NCBI RefSeq assembly: GCF_034702125.1
Contig: NW_026945753.1
Span: forward strand, 442,001 to 506,000
Reading direction: 5' to 3'
DNA: 64,000 nt
Source of the DNA: Engraulis encrasicolus
Lineage: Eukaryota > Chordata > Actinopteri > Clupeiformes > Engraulidae
A program made the translations under genes and the position numbers. Every line of letters begins with the position of its first letter. Position 1 is the stretch's first letter. Of the stretch, positions 1 to 12,816 are shown in pieces. Below the pieces are notes generated by a model. It searched no databases. It had not been told where the DNA came from and saw only the letters and a program-made list of their open reading frames with translations.

Positions 1-1116
1 ATTCAAAACATTCTCACTAGTTGCAGGTTAAGCTTACGCCTGAAATGTGAAGTGAAACACTGTAAAACATACATTGTGCAACCGATCTATTTTTCACCAA
101 CTCATCTTGACAACCTGCCTACTCCGCTGTCGTTTTGACATTTAAATAGCCTTGAGGGAGTTTTTTTCAAACTCTTCATAGAGGAAAGTAAACGCAAAAC
201 GTGATGAGCATGGGCACAGAGTTTAATGTGCACACAATCTTTTAAAAAGAATAGAGCTACTACATCTGATAAGCGCACCGATGGGTAGCCAAACTTCAAA
301 GCCAAACTTAGCCAAACTTCAAAGCATGAGGGGCTAGTAGTAACAACAATCGCACAGGCAAAATCAAATAGACCCAAGTCAAGATGCCGCGGCGGGCAAA
401 TTTAACGATCAAATTTCCTTACCTTAAAATGCTGTCTTACAGTGCTTGTCGCAATTATTCACACCGTTTGACATATCCAACCCAGCTAGCAAACTGCTAA
501 CATTGTTTTGCTTGTTGTCTCCATTCCACCTCCAGCAGGCTAGATGACAATGTCATCATGACATTTTTGCATTACTCACATCCAGAAATATGTCATACGT
601 GGATGGGATACTTATGTTGTTTTAACTATTAGGACATTATAACAAATCAATATGTATTATTATTATCATTATTATTTTACTGTTGAGGGAGATATCGCGC
701 GCTAGTAGGATGGGTGACGTAGGCCTACACAACGCTACGGTGTGCCTTTGAGGACAAACTGCTTGCTTTACCCACAGATTGTCACATGCCGATGTCATTA
801 GGGCCAGATGACTAAAATGCAAGCAAAACCAAAATGTTCCCCATTTTAATTGTATTGCTGTTACTTTGCACGTGTAATTTAAAAAGGATATTAAAATTAA
901 ACAGTCAAAATGCAATGGTTTAAAGTATGTTATATATTTTTTTGTCCTGTGTTGGGTGCTGGGGCACCAGTGGCCACTAGGGGGGGCACTGCCTACAAAT
1001 GCCTCCCCATAGCGCTGACGCTGCTAGGCTTTTGATCCCTCTGTCTTTCAAGCACTCATGGTTTTCTCTATAGGATGTATTTACTCCAGGAGGAAAATGC
1101 GAAGGAAATCGTTTAA
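1..1116. other. No gene seen; AT-rich non-coding sequence
   Basis: I see no exon with good splice sites and no long open frame that looks coding. The stretch is AT-rich with short simple runs (an ATT-rich run near 655-675) and a G-rich patch near 958-990. It precedes the first recognisable transposon. Unit 1 of the GIMAP-like locus may have its promoter here or to the left of the window, but I found no ISRE-like or TATA motif that decides this. Confidence 0.5.
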
Positions 1117-2630
1117 TAGGGCTGCACAATTAATCGAATTTTAATCAAAATCGCGATTTTGGCCGCCACGATCATAAAACATGAAAATCGCGATTTTATG
1201 GGAGGAAATTCAGTGTTCCATCTAAGCTGCGCGCACCTGCAGACTTGTGCACTGCTCGCACGTTCTCAGCACAAAGACATTTCAGCCAATAGTAATATTG
1301 TTGACAACTGTCTCTGGGTGGAGGATAAGTCTGTGAACCAATAAGCGGACAGAGGGGGCGGGCGGCAGCATTTTACCAGGCTGGCTAGGAGTTGGAGACG
1401 GAAACCTCGTGTCAGTGCACTCACTGCTGGGCAGTGGAGGGGAGTTGTTTCATCCTAATGGTGGATATATATGAGGAATTCAAACATTAAACCAGCCATT
1501 GCATGATGCTGGAGTCTCTGAAGGTGTTTTGAAACTATGTGCTTTGACCAGCAACTGTTTGTGATTATGGAAAACCAAGAGAAATAGCTTTAATTCTGGT
1601 CTAAAAAAATCGCTAGTTAGCATGCTAACACAAACGAAATAAGCTAAGTAATGTTGTCTACAACAATTAGAGTGGCTGTTACTCACTTCTCATTAACACC
1701 AACCTGCGTGTAGATATCATAGCTGTTTTGGTGGACAAGTAATGTAAAGTTACATTGGTGCAGTGAGTTAAATTACAATGAGTGAAATTCAACACAATTT
1801 GTAGCTGCCATAGTTGCTTCTGCTTCCTACATTCTCAAATGTGTTAGCTTGCTAGCTTGACAAATGCACTGCAGTCCAAATTGGCAGAACCTAACAGAAC
1901 CATAGGCAATAATACACATCATGAAGCTATGTTTTATTTAAATGGTTATGCTTTCATGCCAAGTCATGAAGTATTACTTTACAGAGCATATGCATATTAT
2001 TAAATTCAAAAGTGACAGCTCTTCAGCACAGCCCTTTGATTTCTCAACTCACTCTCTCTTTCCCTAGTTAAAACACAGAGACCTCCTTCTAACTCTCCTA
2101 CTCACAGGTGCACTACCTCCAGTCCAGAATTGAAATTAGCTGGGAATCATACAATAGACAGCACACACGTTAAGCTTATCAAGTTGGTTATGCTGCCATG
2201 CTTTTTGAGTGTAGGCATGCCATCATGCAGACCACAGCTTCTTGGTATGGCCTAGGTACACACATGTTCTGGTCTTCACTCACCCTGCCCTACCAATGTC
2301 ATATTACAAATGAAACACATTGATTACCCCCACTTCCTGAAATAGACCCTACTTGTGTTTTTGCAAGTGATTTGGGAAAATACAGTGTGATGCCACTCAG
2401 TTGGCCTGTTGAGATCTTGCCACTGTAGGCCTATGGCATATTTTATCATATTCACTACATAACTTTACTGAAATTTTAAGAAACAGATTTTTTTTTTTTT
2501 ATTTGGCTTTATTTTTTTTGATAGGCTACGCTGGAATTTGGGGGGGGGTTGTAATCGTGATTATAATCGAAATCGCAATTTTGATCAAAATAATCGTGAT
2601 TATGATTTTTTCCATAATCGTGCAGCCCTA
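1117..2630. mobile_element. hAT-like non-autonomous DNA transposon, 1.5 kb
   Basis: The left end reads TAGGGCTGCAC and the right end GTGCAGCCCTA, a perfect 11-bp terminal inverted repeat. Just inside both ends are several copies of AATCGCGATTTT-like palindromes, a subterminal pattern common in fish hAT elements. No transposase frame is visible inside. An 8-bp target duplication is not clear (flanks ATCGTTTAA and GCGTGTAG), so the exact ends or the superfamily could be off. The right end lies 5 bp from another MITE at 2636. Confidence 0.7.
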
Positions 2631-2635
2631 GCGTG

Positions 2636-2755
2636 TAGCCTCTTACTGCAGCAGGGGTCACCGGCGACCCTATTCACTTGCTGAAAATGCTTAACCACAT
2701 CATAACAACATGGATATGACAATACTGAGAGCCGTAGTGCTGCGTTAAGGGGTTA
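2636..2755. mobile_element. 120-bp MITE, copy 1 (TAGCCTCTTACTGCAGCA ends)
   Basis: The sequence starts TAGCCTCTTACTGCAGCA, and the reverse complement of its end reads TAACCCCTTAACGCAGCA, matching at 14 of 18 positions. The centre has a perfect short palindrome (GTCACCGGCGACC). A second copy with the same ends and palindrome lies at 7637-7751. Having both ends and two copies makes a small transposable unit the best explanation. The superfamily is not known to me. Confidence 0.65.
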
Positions 2756-3562
2756 AAAAAAAAAAAGTTTTTTTTTTAAAACATTTTCGAAACTATGGCG
2801 GCCAAATTTAAACTATGGCGGTGCGCCATAGTTTCCTTAATGTATGGGAAACACTGCAGTCAGGCTAATGCTATAATGCAATCATGTTTTCCTAAGATAT
2901 CTGGAACAAATATTGGTGCTGTTAATTTCTGCTTTTTATGGTGAAATCCAAGCATGAATAAACAATTACCTACTGAAGTTTTAAACACTAAGATTATTCA
3001 CATCATCTTGACACAATGGAAATCATCTATATCTTGCTCATTTAAGAGATGTAATGAACTACTGATATAAAATTGTTTTATATGAGCGAGTTACTTTCCA
3101 TGTCAGGGGGAGAGGATGATTAGTCGACCAGATTTGGGGGGCTTTCTTTTACCTATATAGAGAACATGTCTATTAAGTAGTACATTTGTGTTCTGTAAGT
3201 AGTGTTTTATTGTGTTTTGTTGTTTGGCAGAGTAAGATGGAGCATATAGGTCTATCTAACATGGAAAAGAAAAGTTGTCTCTCAAGATGTTTGATTTCCT
3301 GTTCAACTAGGTTGCCACACAAAGCCACCACTAAACAAATGTAGGCTGGCAGCCATTTTATGAATCATGTTACCAGTCAACCATTAAACAACTTCCACTG
3401 GCTCTGTTGAGAGATTCATGTCATTCTATAATTAGAGGTACGTGTCACGTTTTTTTTCTCTATATTTTTATGAATTTTCTTTTAAATAATTTAGATGTTT
3501 CTCATGGTATACTTTACCTGTATGCTTGTAAAATATAACTTCTAAATCAGGATATCATTTAA
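2756..3562. other. Non-coding sequence, nothing recognised
   Basis: The stretch has an A/T homopolymer run at 2755-2785, followed by a short direct repeat of AAACTATGGCGG (about 2790-2830), then AT-rich sequence without good exons. It may contain fragments of old transposons that I cannot place. Confidence 0.4.
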
Positions 3563-3670
3563 GCAATGAGCCACGAGAGGCCGTGGGTTGTGCTTAATTG
3601 ATAACGGGTGAGGGGAGTGGGGCACCCGTTATCAATTGAGCATAATCCACGGTCTCAAGTGGCTTATTGC
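3563..3670. repeat. Perfect-ended hairpin MITE, 48-bp arms
   Basis: The arms 3563-3610 and 3623-3670 are inverted copies of each other with a few mismatches and a 12-base loop. The innermost 20 or so bases (TTGATAACGGGTG and its complement CACCCGTTATCAA) pair exactly. Transcribed, this would fold into one long stem. It has the form of a snap-back MITE and not a gene terminator, since no exon ends near it. Confidence 0.7.
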
Positions 3671-3966
3671 AACAAGTAAGACCATGCGAAAGTATGGATC
3701 AAAATATTGAAGAGGTGAACTCAAAACTTCCAGAGAGGATAATGACATTTTATGATGTTTGTCATATGACTTAGGACCAAACCATTGCTAATTTATGGAT
3801 GGTGTTTCAGTGAGTGACACTTTTGACACCAGTTCAAAAGAAAACAATATGACCGTTTCGAACATGCCATGACAAGAACGCGCAGGAATGTTGCACTGCA
3901 ACCTAGGCTCAGGGACCACCCTCTGCATGTTTCATCAGTTTGGAAGTAATATGACACCTTTCAATT
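3671..3966. other. Non-coding sequence, nothing recognised
   Basis: The sequence between the hairpin MITE and the GT/GA microsatellite has ordinary composition, no convincing exon and no repeat that I can match elsewhere in the window. Confidence 0.4.
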
Positions 3967-4059
3967 TGTGTGTGTGAGCGTGTGTGTGTGTGTGTGTGAG
4001 CGTGTGTGTGTGAGTGAGCGTGTGTGTGTGTGTGAGAGTGTGTGTGTGTGTGTGTGTGT

Positions 4060-4137
<78 letters not shown>
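3967..4137. repeat. Compound microsatellite (GT)n then (GA)n
   Basis: A GT-rich tract with GAGC interruptions passes directly into an uninterrupted (GA)n of about 75 bp. The open frames across it on both strands are low-complexity artefacts. A smaller GT tract follows at about 4268-4300. Confidence 0.95.
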
Positions 4138-4140
<3 letters not shown>

Positions 4141-4268
4141 TGTCAGAGATGCCCTGAAGGCATATCCAGCCACTCCCCTTTTAGAGTGTGCAGGCGTTTA
4201 TTCAGTTCCTTATTTTCACTCACAAATACTTTGTAGCTCCCTGGACATACAATTCTTTCTTTGTCTAC

Positions 4269-4307
<39 letters not shown>

Positions 4308-4575
4308 TCTTTCTGCCTGTGTGAGTGGATACATGTCAATGTGAAATTTTTACCAGCTCTTACCATCTCATGTACTGTAAGTATAACATGTAAATTACGT
4401 TCTGTCTATGTCTTGTTCCTGCACTTGATGTCTGCAGGAACTGTTCGGTTACTGATTACGATCACCCTTTGGATGTTGATGTCGGCGTTTCATATATATG
4501 CTATCTGACTACATGTTTTCACAATGTAATTTTTCATTTTTGCCATTGTGAAAAGGGTGTTACTGTTCTATGCAG

Positions 4576-4735
4576 GGGTGCTGGCAGGGGTGGACAAAGG
4601 GGACATTTGTCCCGGGCCCAAGGTCAGACGGGGCCCAGAATTGATTCCTCATAACATTGCATCTAATGGGCAGGGGTGCTCTTTCAGATGACTTTGTCCC
4701 GGGCCCGGCCAAAGCTGTCAGCGGCCCTGGTTCTA
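4576..4735. repeat. Dispersed repeat with GGGCCC-rich halves
   Basis: Two related halves (TTTGTCCCGGGCCC at about 4606 and again near 4693) lie around a short spacer. A related wording (GGGCCCAGGACAACATCATC) appears at about 56400. It looks like a fragment of an interspersed fish repeat of unknown class. Confidence 0.4.
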
Positions 4736-4904
4736 TGTATGACTATACTGTTACTAACTACGTATGCACTTGTGCACTGCTGAATTACATGTCCTTAGGG
4801 GATTTCTGATCTATTTGCTTGGGTGTTTGTGTGTGTGTGTGAGTTTGTGTGTTTTTTGAGATGCTCATAAAAAAGTGTGTGTACTATTCTTCACTCGGTT
4901 ATAG

Positions 4905-4956
4905 GGGAAGATGACTGTTGAGGAGATGGAGAAAATGCAATCTCGCCCGCCAACAG
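4905..4956 (+). CDS. GIMAP-like locus, unit 1: putative start exon
   Basis: A 52-base exon is bounded by TTATAG at the acceptor and CAACAG|GTGAGT at the donor. It contains ATG at 4911 and would encode MTVEEMEKMQSRPPT, leaving one base (phase 1). It resembles the exon at 35510-35557, which also carries an ATG followed by an ACTGxTGAxGA wording, so the two are probably duplicated start exons. The intron after it contains a degenerate minisatellite that recurs about 2.4 kb after the other start exon. Known: fish GIMAP-family genes often have short 5' exons. Inferred: that this is coding at all, since 46 coding bases carry little evidence by themselves. Confidence 0.5.
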
Positions 4957-4967
4957 GTGAGTAACAG

Positions 4968-5090
4968 AGAGATGATTGGCTTAGATGTGATGACACTGTG
5001 AGGAGCAGAAATGATTGGGTGATACCCGATGACTGGGGTGAGATGTGATGAGGTGATTGGTTGAGATTTGATGACCGGTAGGCGTGAGTT
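4968..5090. repeat. Degenerate intronic minisatellite related to 37954-38110
   Basis: Variants of GATGATTGGTTGAGATxTGATG are repeated about three times directly after the donor at 4957. The same core forms a cleaner 42-bp tandem array at 37954-38110. Sharing this intron sequence supports an ancestral duplication of the exon-intron unit. Confidence 0.55.
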
Positions 5091-5826
5091 GCAGTAGCCT
5101 GGCTATTACGGCTTCAGCTCTCGGTGAGCACTCGATCTGTTGAAATCGCCTGATCAACCCGCTTTTAGGAAAACACTTTAAGGCGGGTGAACCTCATATC
5201 ATTCTTTCTTTCCAATGACCTTCGAATGGAACTAGTATGCCATCATGGTAGCTCGTCAATATACATCATCTCACCAATGGAAAGTTTTATATATCCCTGA
5301 CCAAACTTTAGTAGTATGACTACCCCACTAGTGCACAGGGCCTTTTTGTTTTATTTAAAGATAATACTTTTTGGTCTTTTTTAAACTTTATTTATGATAG
5401 TATAGTGAAGATGGTGACAGGAAGCGTGTTGGAAGAGAGAGAGACGGGTAAGGGACGGAAATCAAACCTGGATCGGCCGTATAATTGTCAGGGGTTAAAC
5501 ACAGATGTTGAAAATGCTCCAAATTAATTGGTTCAGGGTCTTGTTCTTACTTTTCTGTATATTGGACTAGTGAAGTCCACAATTTGATGACATGTACATG
5601 TGCACGAGTTCAAACTGAAGCAGACGGATAAAAAGGAAACTGTGAGTGCCCTGTGGCTGTGGCAGATTTGTGAGAGTAATTACATCAAAAGAAAACAAAC
5701 CGAAAACAAAAAAAATATAGTCTAGATGGGTCTTTGTCAGACAAAAGATTGCACCATGGCAGTAGTTTGGAGAGTGTAAATTGGGTCCACGGAAGAATGG
5801 AAGAATCTATCAGGCCTGCAAAATAC

Positions 5827-6194
5827 TTAAAGGTACACTGTGCAAAATGTTTAGTTGTTTATTTCCAAAATTCATGCTACCCATTCACTAATCTTACCTT
5901 TTTCACGAATACGTACCACCACCATCAAATTCTAAGTATTCATTATTGAATATACTGGGAAAATTACACTTTTCAGACATTAGAAGGGGGATCTTCTCCA
6001 TGGTCCACCATTTTGAATTTCCAGAAATAGACATTTTAGCTGCAAAAATGACTGTAGGCCTACTTGGGCCATACTAGAAAATATTAGCTTATTACTTAGT
6101 AAACTTTAATGGAAAGATCATGAGCAACCCAGTTTCAATGAGCAGCATAGTTTCAGTACCTTTTCTGACCATTTCCTGCACAGTGTACCTTTAA
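5827..6194. mobile_element. TTAA-ended MITE, 368 bp, copy 1
   Basis: The ends are a perfect 18-bp inverted repeat, TTAAAGGTACACTGTGCA at the left and its complement at the right. A second, more diverged copy lies at 43391-43746 with the same interior (for example GGGGGATCTTCTCCATGGTC). There is no coding capacity. TTAA at both ends fits piggyBac- or Kolobok-type mobilisation, but a full target duplication cannot be separated from the TIR itself. Confidence 0.8.
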
Positions 6195-6622
<428 letters not shown>

Positions 6623-7021
6623 TTGTGTTTAAATAATTACTACACCACTTACATGTATACCAAAGTTCTTACCAATTTTTCTCCCATCCCCTCACACAGC
6701 CCTGATTTTCTACAAGCAGTCCACTATAAGTAATAAATATAGACCGATGGTCAGCCCATCTAAACTGAGGGCCGGTCTCAAAGGGAAATAAAAACAAACA
6801 AAAAACGAAACAGGTAAACAAAACAAAACAAAACAACAGCTTCGTCCCCTGAGCACTATCTGCCCACTGGGGAAATGCCCTGTATGCCAGATGACTAGCC
6901 AGGCTGTGCCCTCCTAGTGACACAACTCTTACAGTGTTGCAGCTAGTCAGGTCAACAGCAATGCAAGTACTTTCTTAGTTCCCCTCCCACTTTGTCGATG
7001 TGCAAACAACCATAGGCAAAC

Positions 7022-7039
7022 CGAGGGAGAGAGAGAGNG

Positions 7040-7081
<42 letters not shown>

Positions 7082-7243
7082 TATTAATCCCCAAGGGGAA
7101 ATTGAGTGCCACCTGTTCATACACACAACACATAACAGGAAGACAGGACAAATACATAATAAATAACAGCTAAGAAATAAATAAAAACAGTCCATCATAA
7201 AAAGAATCTCAAAAACATTAACCGAGGGAGGCAGGACAGCCAT
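7022..7243 (-). repeat. GA microsatellite plus LINE/SINE-type 3' tail (reverse)
   Basis: A (GA)n tract at 7022-7079 with one ambiguous base (N at 7038) is followed by GACTTTATTAATCCCCAAGG. In reverse complement this is the CCTTGGGGATTAATAAAGTC wording common at 3' ends of fish non-LTR retroelements. Related tails are at 10153-10215 (reverse) and 12765-12815 (forward). The body of the element is not recognisable. Confidence 0.5.
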
Positions 7244-7443
7244 GCCGTTTGGGAAACGTTAATTGTTATGCTCTTGGTCAGACCAAGTCTCGAAGAGATT
7301 TGAACGTTGATGATAATCAGACTACCAATTGACCACTTCACCCCTGACAGCCTCCTGCAGTTCTGTCACATTGTAGTCACAAGATTAAGTATCATACACA
7401 TTAAGAAGAAGACTCATATAACAATGCTCACCCAAAGACTCTC

Positions 7444-7588
<145 letters not shown>

Positions 7589-7636
7589 CTGCGTGCGTAC
7601 GTCTGTGCGTGCGTGCGTGTGTGCTTGTTTACACAG

Positions 7637-7751
7637 TAGCCTCTTACTGCAGCAGGGGTCGCCGGCGACCCTATTCGCTTGCTGAAAACGCTTAACTACA
7701 TCATAACATTTCTGACATTACAGAGAGCCATAGTGCTGCGCTAAGGGGTTA
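7637..7751. mobile_element. 120-bp MITE, copy 2
   Basis: This is the second copy of the family at 2636-2755: same TAGCCTCTTACTGCAGCA start, same GTCGCCGGCGACC palindrome and same TAAGGGGTTA end. It sits directly after the GT microsatellite in the intron of unit 1. Confidence 0.7.
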
Positions 7752-7781
7752 AGAAGAAGACTCAATATTAATAATAATATT

Positions 7782-7883
7782 TGTGTGTGTGCATGTGCAT
7801 GTGTGCATGTGCGTGTGTGCATGTGTGCGTGTGTGCGTGCGTGCGTGCGTGCGTGCGTGCGTGTGCGTGTGCGTGTGTGTGTG
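7782..7883. repeat. Alternating purine-pyrimidine tract (GT/GC/AT), Z-DNA-prone
   Basis: About 100 bases alternate strictly between purine and pyrimidine (GTGTGCATGTGCGTGCGTGC wording). Such tracts are known to favour Z-DNA. It ends 70 bases before the acceptor of the exon at 7954. Confidence 0.8.
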
Positions 7884-7953
7884 AGGGGGACACGTTGAGA
7901 CATGAGAAATACATTTGACTTTGACTTTTGATCGGTCTATCTTCCTGTTACAG

Positions 7954-8016
7954 CCCCGCATCCAGATCCTCCTCCAAACAGGAGAGGAGAGAGCCGCCCC
8001 TTCTCACCACCAGCAC
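7954..8016 (+). CDS. GIMAP-like locus, unit 1: proline/arginine-rich exon
   Basis: A 63-base exon follows the acceptor CTTCCTGTTACAG and ends at the donor CAGCAC|GTGAGT. Entering in phase 1 from 4956 it reads A-PHPDPPPNRRGESRPFSPPA and leaves in phase 1, so it can be skipped or duplicated without frame change. Its ATCCAGATCCTC core also starts the exon at 51003-51053 (DPDPHMRRR), which suggests the two are homologous. No known domain is recognised in the peptide. Confidence rests on two good splice sites and matching phase. Confidence 0.55.
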
Positions 8017-8397
8017 GTGAGTTTGTATGGCTTTAAAGGTGTCCACATACCATAAAATAAGTCGCAAAACCTCAGGCCAAGTATGTGGGAGGAATATACC
8101 GTATCATAAGTGGCATATGTACAGGATATTCTTAGTTTTAATTAAGGGTTACTGTATGTATTTCAGGAGACTGACTAATAAGGCCATGAATGAAGAGAAA
8201 CCAGTTCTTGAAGAAAGACTGTTTTGAACCCCATGTAGATGAACATGGCAAATGAGAGAAAGGAGTAGTACTTAATCCAATACACACTACCAATCAAAAG
8301 TTTTAGAAAAGTACACTTTCCCCACTATACCTTTTACTGACAATTTCAGTTCTATTTCAAATTCAGTGAATTACATGTGTCATTGACCTCTGAACAA

Positions 8398-8660
8398 GGT
8401 CGACAGGCGGACAACAGATGAGTCCGTCTATGCCAGTTCCAACCTTTGGATTGGACCATGGATTAAGGTCTAGGAGATGGGCTTTAGATCAGTGTTGTCG
8501 GTTCGAATCCCACCCTTCCTCTCCAATACCTCACTCCATAACTGAAGAGCCCTTGAGCAGGTCATCTAACCCCACACTGCTCTAAGGATTAAAAATTGAT
8601 ACCCTGTAAATATCAGTAAGTTGGTTTGGATAAAGGTATTAGCTAATTGTAATGTACGTG
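8398..8660 (+). mobile_element. tRNA-derived SINE (V-SINE/HE-like)
   Basis: A B-box-like GGTTCGAATCC lies at about 8501-8511 within a tRNA-like head that includes ATGGGCTTTAGATCAGTG. The body has the CCTTGAGCAGGTCATCTAACC wording, and the tail GTTTGGATAAAGGTATTAGC resembles the LINE2-type tail (TTGGATAAAAGCGTCTGCTA) of fish SINEs. The boundaries are approximate and no flanking duplication was identified. Confidence 0.6.
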
Positions 8661-8778
8661 TAATTCAGTTTAAGAAAGCATTTCACGAAGCTTTTCTTTT
8701 ATAAACATAATTTCTGACTGTCAACAAAACTACCTCTACGTATATTTTTAAAATCTAAATTGTGTTTGTCTTGTTTAG

Positions 8779-8826
8779 ATCTCACACACAGAAGGAACAA
8801 CAGCATTGATGTGGACCCTCCAATCA
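8779..8826 (+). CDS. GIMAP-like locus, unit 1: short R-rich exon
   Basis: A 48-base exon lies between the acceptor GTCTTGTTTAG and the donor CAATCA|GTAAGT. In phase 1 it reads H-LTHRRNNSIDVDPPI, leaving one base. The pattern of an acidic/proline start followed by RR resembles the exons at 7954 and 51003, so a small family of duplicated phase-1 exons is likely. No catalytic motif is present. Confidence 0.5.
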
Positions 8827-9020
8827 GTAAGTAACTGATGGAAAAAAGTAGATTGTAGCATTGTTATGAATGCAACGTTTATACAAATTTTCTGTCTGAC
8901 TATCTGTTAGTATTGTTATACTGTACTATTAACCTTACGTTTCTATTGTAAGCTTTACACTTTTACTCTGTACATTTTGGAAATAATGTTTGTTTCTTGT
9001 AATATTAAAATGTTCCTTTT

Positions 9021-9026
<6 letters not shown>

Positions 9027-9079
<53 letters not shown>
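9027..9079. repeat. (CT)n microsatellite acting as polypyrimidine tract
   Basis: A pure CT run of about 53 bp ends directly in CTGCAG, so it would serve as the polypyrimidine tract of the acceptor at 9083. Confidence 0.9.
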
Positions 9080-9082
<3 letters not shown>

Positions 9083-9083
9083 G

Positions 9084-9142
9084 TGCAACAAGGGACTGGG
9101 CAAGTCAATGCTCCCAGAACTGTGGAATGCAAGAACCATTAA
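9084..9142 (+). CDS. Candidate short terminal exon of unit 1
   Basis: The acceptor CTCTCTGCAG is followed, in phase 1 from 8826, by M-QQGTGQVNAPRTVECKNH and a TAA at 9140-9142. Joined to 4911-4956, 7954-8016 and 8779-8826 this gives a 71-residue protein. The same phase (A|TG) opens the GTPase exon at 53304, so unit 1 may once have continued into a GTPase exon here. Alternatively this is not an exon and splicing goes to 9891. Confidence 0.3.
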
Positions 9143-9890
9143 GACCAGCTACTGTTCTAATTGGATGGAATGCAAAAAATAATACAATGTCTTAATGATA
9201 TCTATCTTGGTATTGTTGGGCTCCCTTTGCAGTCTTTTCTTGTTAACCTCTATGCCACATAATAGGCCAGCATGCTCGTGTTTAGTGCTACTGCCGCTGG
9301 GCCTTGGGTGCTGAAATACTGCATAGGCTATTATAGGATCTTATACCACGGCAGTCTGGAATCTCACATTGTGACACGCTAAATGGGGTGTTGATTAACT
9401 GTCTATAGATGCACACCTATAAAGTAGTCCCACTATTAGGTCACTTTTTATGTAGATCTCTCTATTGGATAGTAGTACTTATATGGAATAAGATCAGACG
9501 TTATAAATAAATAATATTGTGACTATCAGCTAAAGTGGTTGGCGGACATGTCAGCTTTAAAGCCAATCAGAGATTCTGTTTGTATTTTTTTTTTTAGAAT
9601 CTAAACGGTGTCTGAAGTATTCAAAACCTTTGTATTACTGTCAGTTGTGTGAAAAAATATTGAAAGATACGAAGAACAAAAAACTATACTGTGTGTTTTT
9701 TTCTGTGCAGTAGTGTATCATTACGGTCATGTGGAGAATAGTCCCCTTTACTGTTTGCACTCATGTGTGACACAATCAGGCTGCGTACTCATTGTTGGCG
9801 CAAAATCGGCAATGCACCGCACATTTGAAAAGAAACTAGCCAAGTGGGGTTTTTTTTCCGAAATAAGAATATGACTCACGATAACTTCAG

Positions 9891-9944
9891 ATATGATGGG
9901 CGCCACAGACACGGGCATTCCAGATGGTGTCCTCAGTCCAGTTG
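9891..9944 (+). CDS. Candidate 54-base phase-1 exon
   Basis: The acceptor ATAACTTCAG has a weak pyrimidine tract; the donor is CCAGTTG|GTACGT. In phase 1 it reads N-MMGATDTGIPDGVLSPV and leaves phase 1, so it is compatible with both 8826 and 35510. Nothing in the peptide is recognised. Phase agreement is the main support. Confidence 0.4.
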
Positions 9945-10152
9945 GTACGTTTTATTTCTTGTAACCATGAAAATCTCCTATGCTTCTGGAACAGCCTCTT
10001 CCCTCTCAGAATAGCTTACAAATTATACTTTTCAGGATCTCTATTTTTACAAACATACACGCTTCAGGATAGCAGGGCTTCTATCTCTAGGGTCTGCACT
10101 GTCTTTGATGGCGTGACTTCTAAATGGGTCAATAGTTAGTAGAGTAGTAGTA

Positions 10153-10215
10153 GAGTCACTTTATTGATCCCAAAGGGGACATTCAGGTTACTAATACTTA
10201 ATAAACACTGCCACC
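10153..10215 (-). repeat. Retroelement 3' tail fragment (reverse)
   Basis: AGTCACTTTATTGATCCCAA is the reverse complement of a TTGGGATCAATAAAGTGACT tail like the one at 12765-12790. Only the tail is visible. Confidence 0.5.
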
Positions 10216-10268
10216 TAGTGGACACCTGACAACACACCACATGACAGAGCGGACCTGCTCTACATTGT

Positions 10269-10391
<123 letters not shown>

Positions 10392-10599
10392 ATTTCCCTA
10401 GTAGAGTGAGTGGCAACACCACTCCTCCTGGTCTACTTAATATTGCTTCTTTATGTACCTTTGAAAAATATTTGATTTCCTTGAAATTGTATTGTGGATT
10501 ATCAACTCAGGTCATAGGAAGATGGGGCCAAATGATGATGGAGTTTGACTTCAAATGGGAAGGTTGCAGATTTCACATCCCATGTCATTCATTCTTCTG

Positions 10600-10600
<1 letters not shown>

Positions 10601-10691
<91 letters not shown>
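10601..10691. repeat. (CA)n microsatellite, 91 bp
   Basis: The CA run is pure and bordered on the right by AGGGCCGGAGAGTGGGCCCT. Confidence 0.97.
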
Positions 10692-11579
<888 letters not shown>

Positions 11580-12580
11580 CTTTTAATCGCTCGTCTGCTG
11601 TTCTTCAAGAATACAAATGGGGTTAAGCACACGCCACGCCATGTCTGGGCTCTCAACTCAAGTCACTTCCAAATAACGCCGATTGCCACGAACAATATTA
11701 TTTTAAGAAGGTAAAGATGAGTGGAATTATAATTCATACAGTGTCCTGTTCCTACGTTTCTTACTCCTCATTTTTGCTGACTTCTGTTGTGGTAGAGGTA
11801 TAGAAAGGGATGCATTTAATTTCCCTATTATTACAAGCAGATTTACAGAAAGTGCACCTTTCTTCGCGCATTTCGCCGCGCCTACCGACAAGAATTGCAT
11901 TAAAAAATATTTCCACATGATCCAACCAGGCCACACCCATCAAAATTAATGATTTCGGCCGGGATATGTCCCGATATAGTTATAGGCCTAATGGCCACTC
12001 CGACATTGGTTCCTGCGCTTCTTTTTTCCCACTTCAAGCACAGCACTGGGTTTAACCAAGTTACTGGCTGATGTAGCCTAGTAGGCACCTGCGCAATGTG
12101 AAATTCTGATGCATCCGGAATAGAAAAATACCTTGAAATAGCGACGTGTGCATAGGCAAAGAAGGTGGATCTGATTCCTATTTGTTGCGAAGAAAGCGCC
12201 ATCACAGACGCGGTTATTAAGCGCATACGACTTTGTTGCGAGTGTCGACGTTGCGCAAGGCACGTCAGCGAGAACTTGTTGTCACGATGTGGGTGTTATT
12301 AAATACAGCGCATTTAAAGTCGGCCACAAATATGAACGAGACGATGAGCTCGCACCGGTTTGCTCTACTAACACACCACGTGTGAGGAGTGGGGGGACAG
12401 GCAGTGAGGAGGAGCTGAAGTGGGGACCTGCGCAAACTTATGTAGAGGTGTGAGACAAGACCCATATACACACGTGAGTGAGTTGTTGACCAACCAGTTC
12501 ATGGGCGCGTGACCTCGGAGGCAGTCCGCCGACGAGCGTTGAAGGGGATAAGCAACTGCAGAGGTTGCAAGATCTGACTG

Positions 12581-12634
<54 letters not shown>
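12581..12634. repeat. (GT)n(GA)n microsatellite
   Basis: A short compound repeat within copy A of the duplicated segment. Confidence 0.9.
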
Positions 12635-12764
12635 TGCCTTGGCAATAAGTATGCAACAGTGAGCTATATATGATTATTTTATTTTATGTGTAAATATGTG
12701 TGTTATGTCTTGTGGACAATGTCTTTATGTCTATTTATGTGTGTATGCTACTTGACACCTTAAT

Positions 12765-12816
12765 TTCCCCCTGGGATCAATAAACGATACTCTACTCTAC
12801 TCTACTCTACTCTACA
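12765..12816 (+). repeat. Retroelement 3' tail with (TACTC)n end
   Basis: TTTCCCCCTGGGATCAATAA is followed by a run of TACTC units to 12815. A GGGATCAATAAA tail ending in a short tandem repeat is typical of fish non-LTR elements. The body upstream is not recognisable. Confidence 0.6.

Noticed and set aside
8501..8511. A tRNA gene suggested by the B-box GGTTCGAATCC
   Set aside because: The upstream part does not fold as a full tRNA by eye and the LINE-like tail follows. It is a SINE head.
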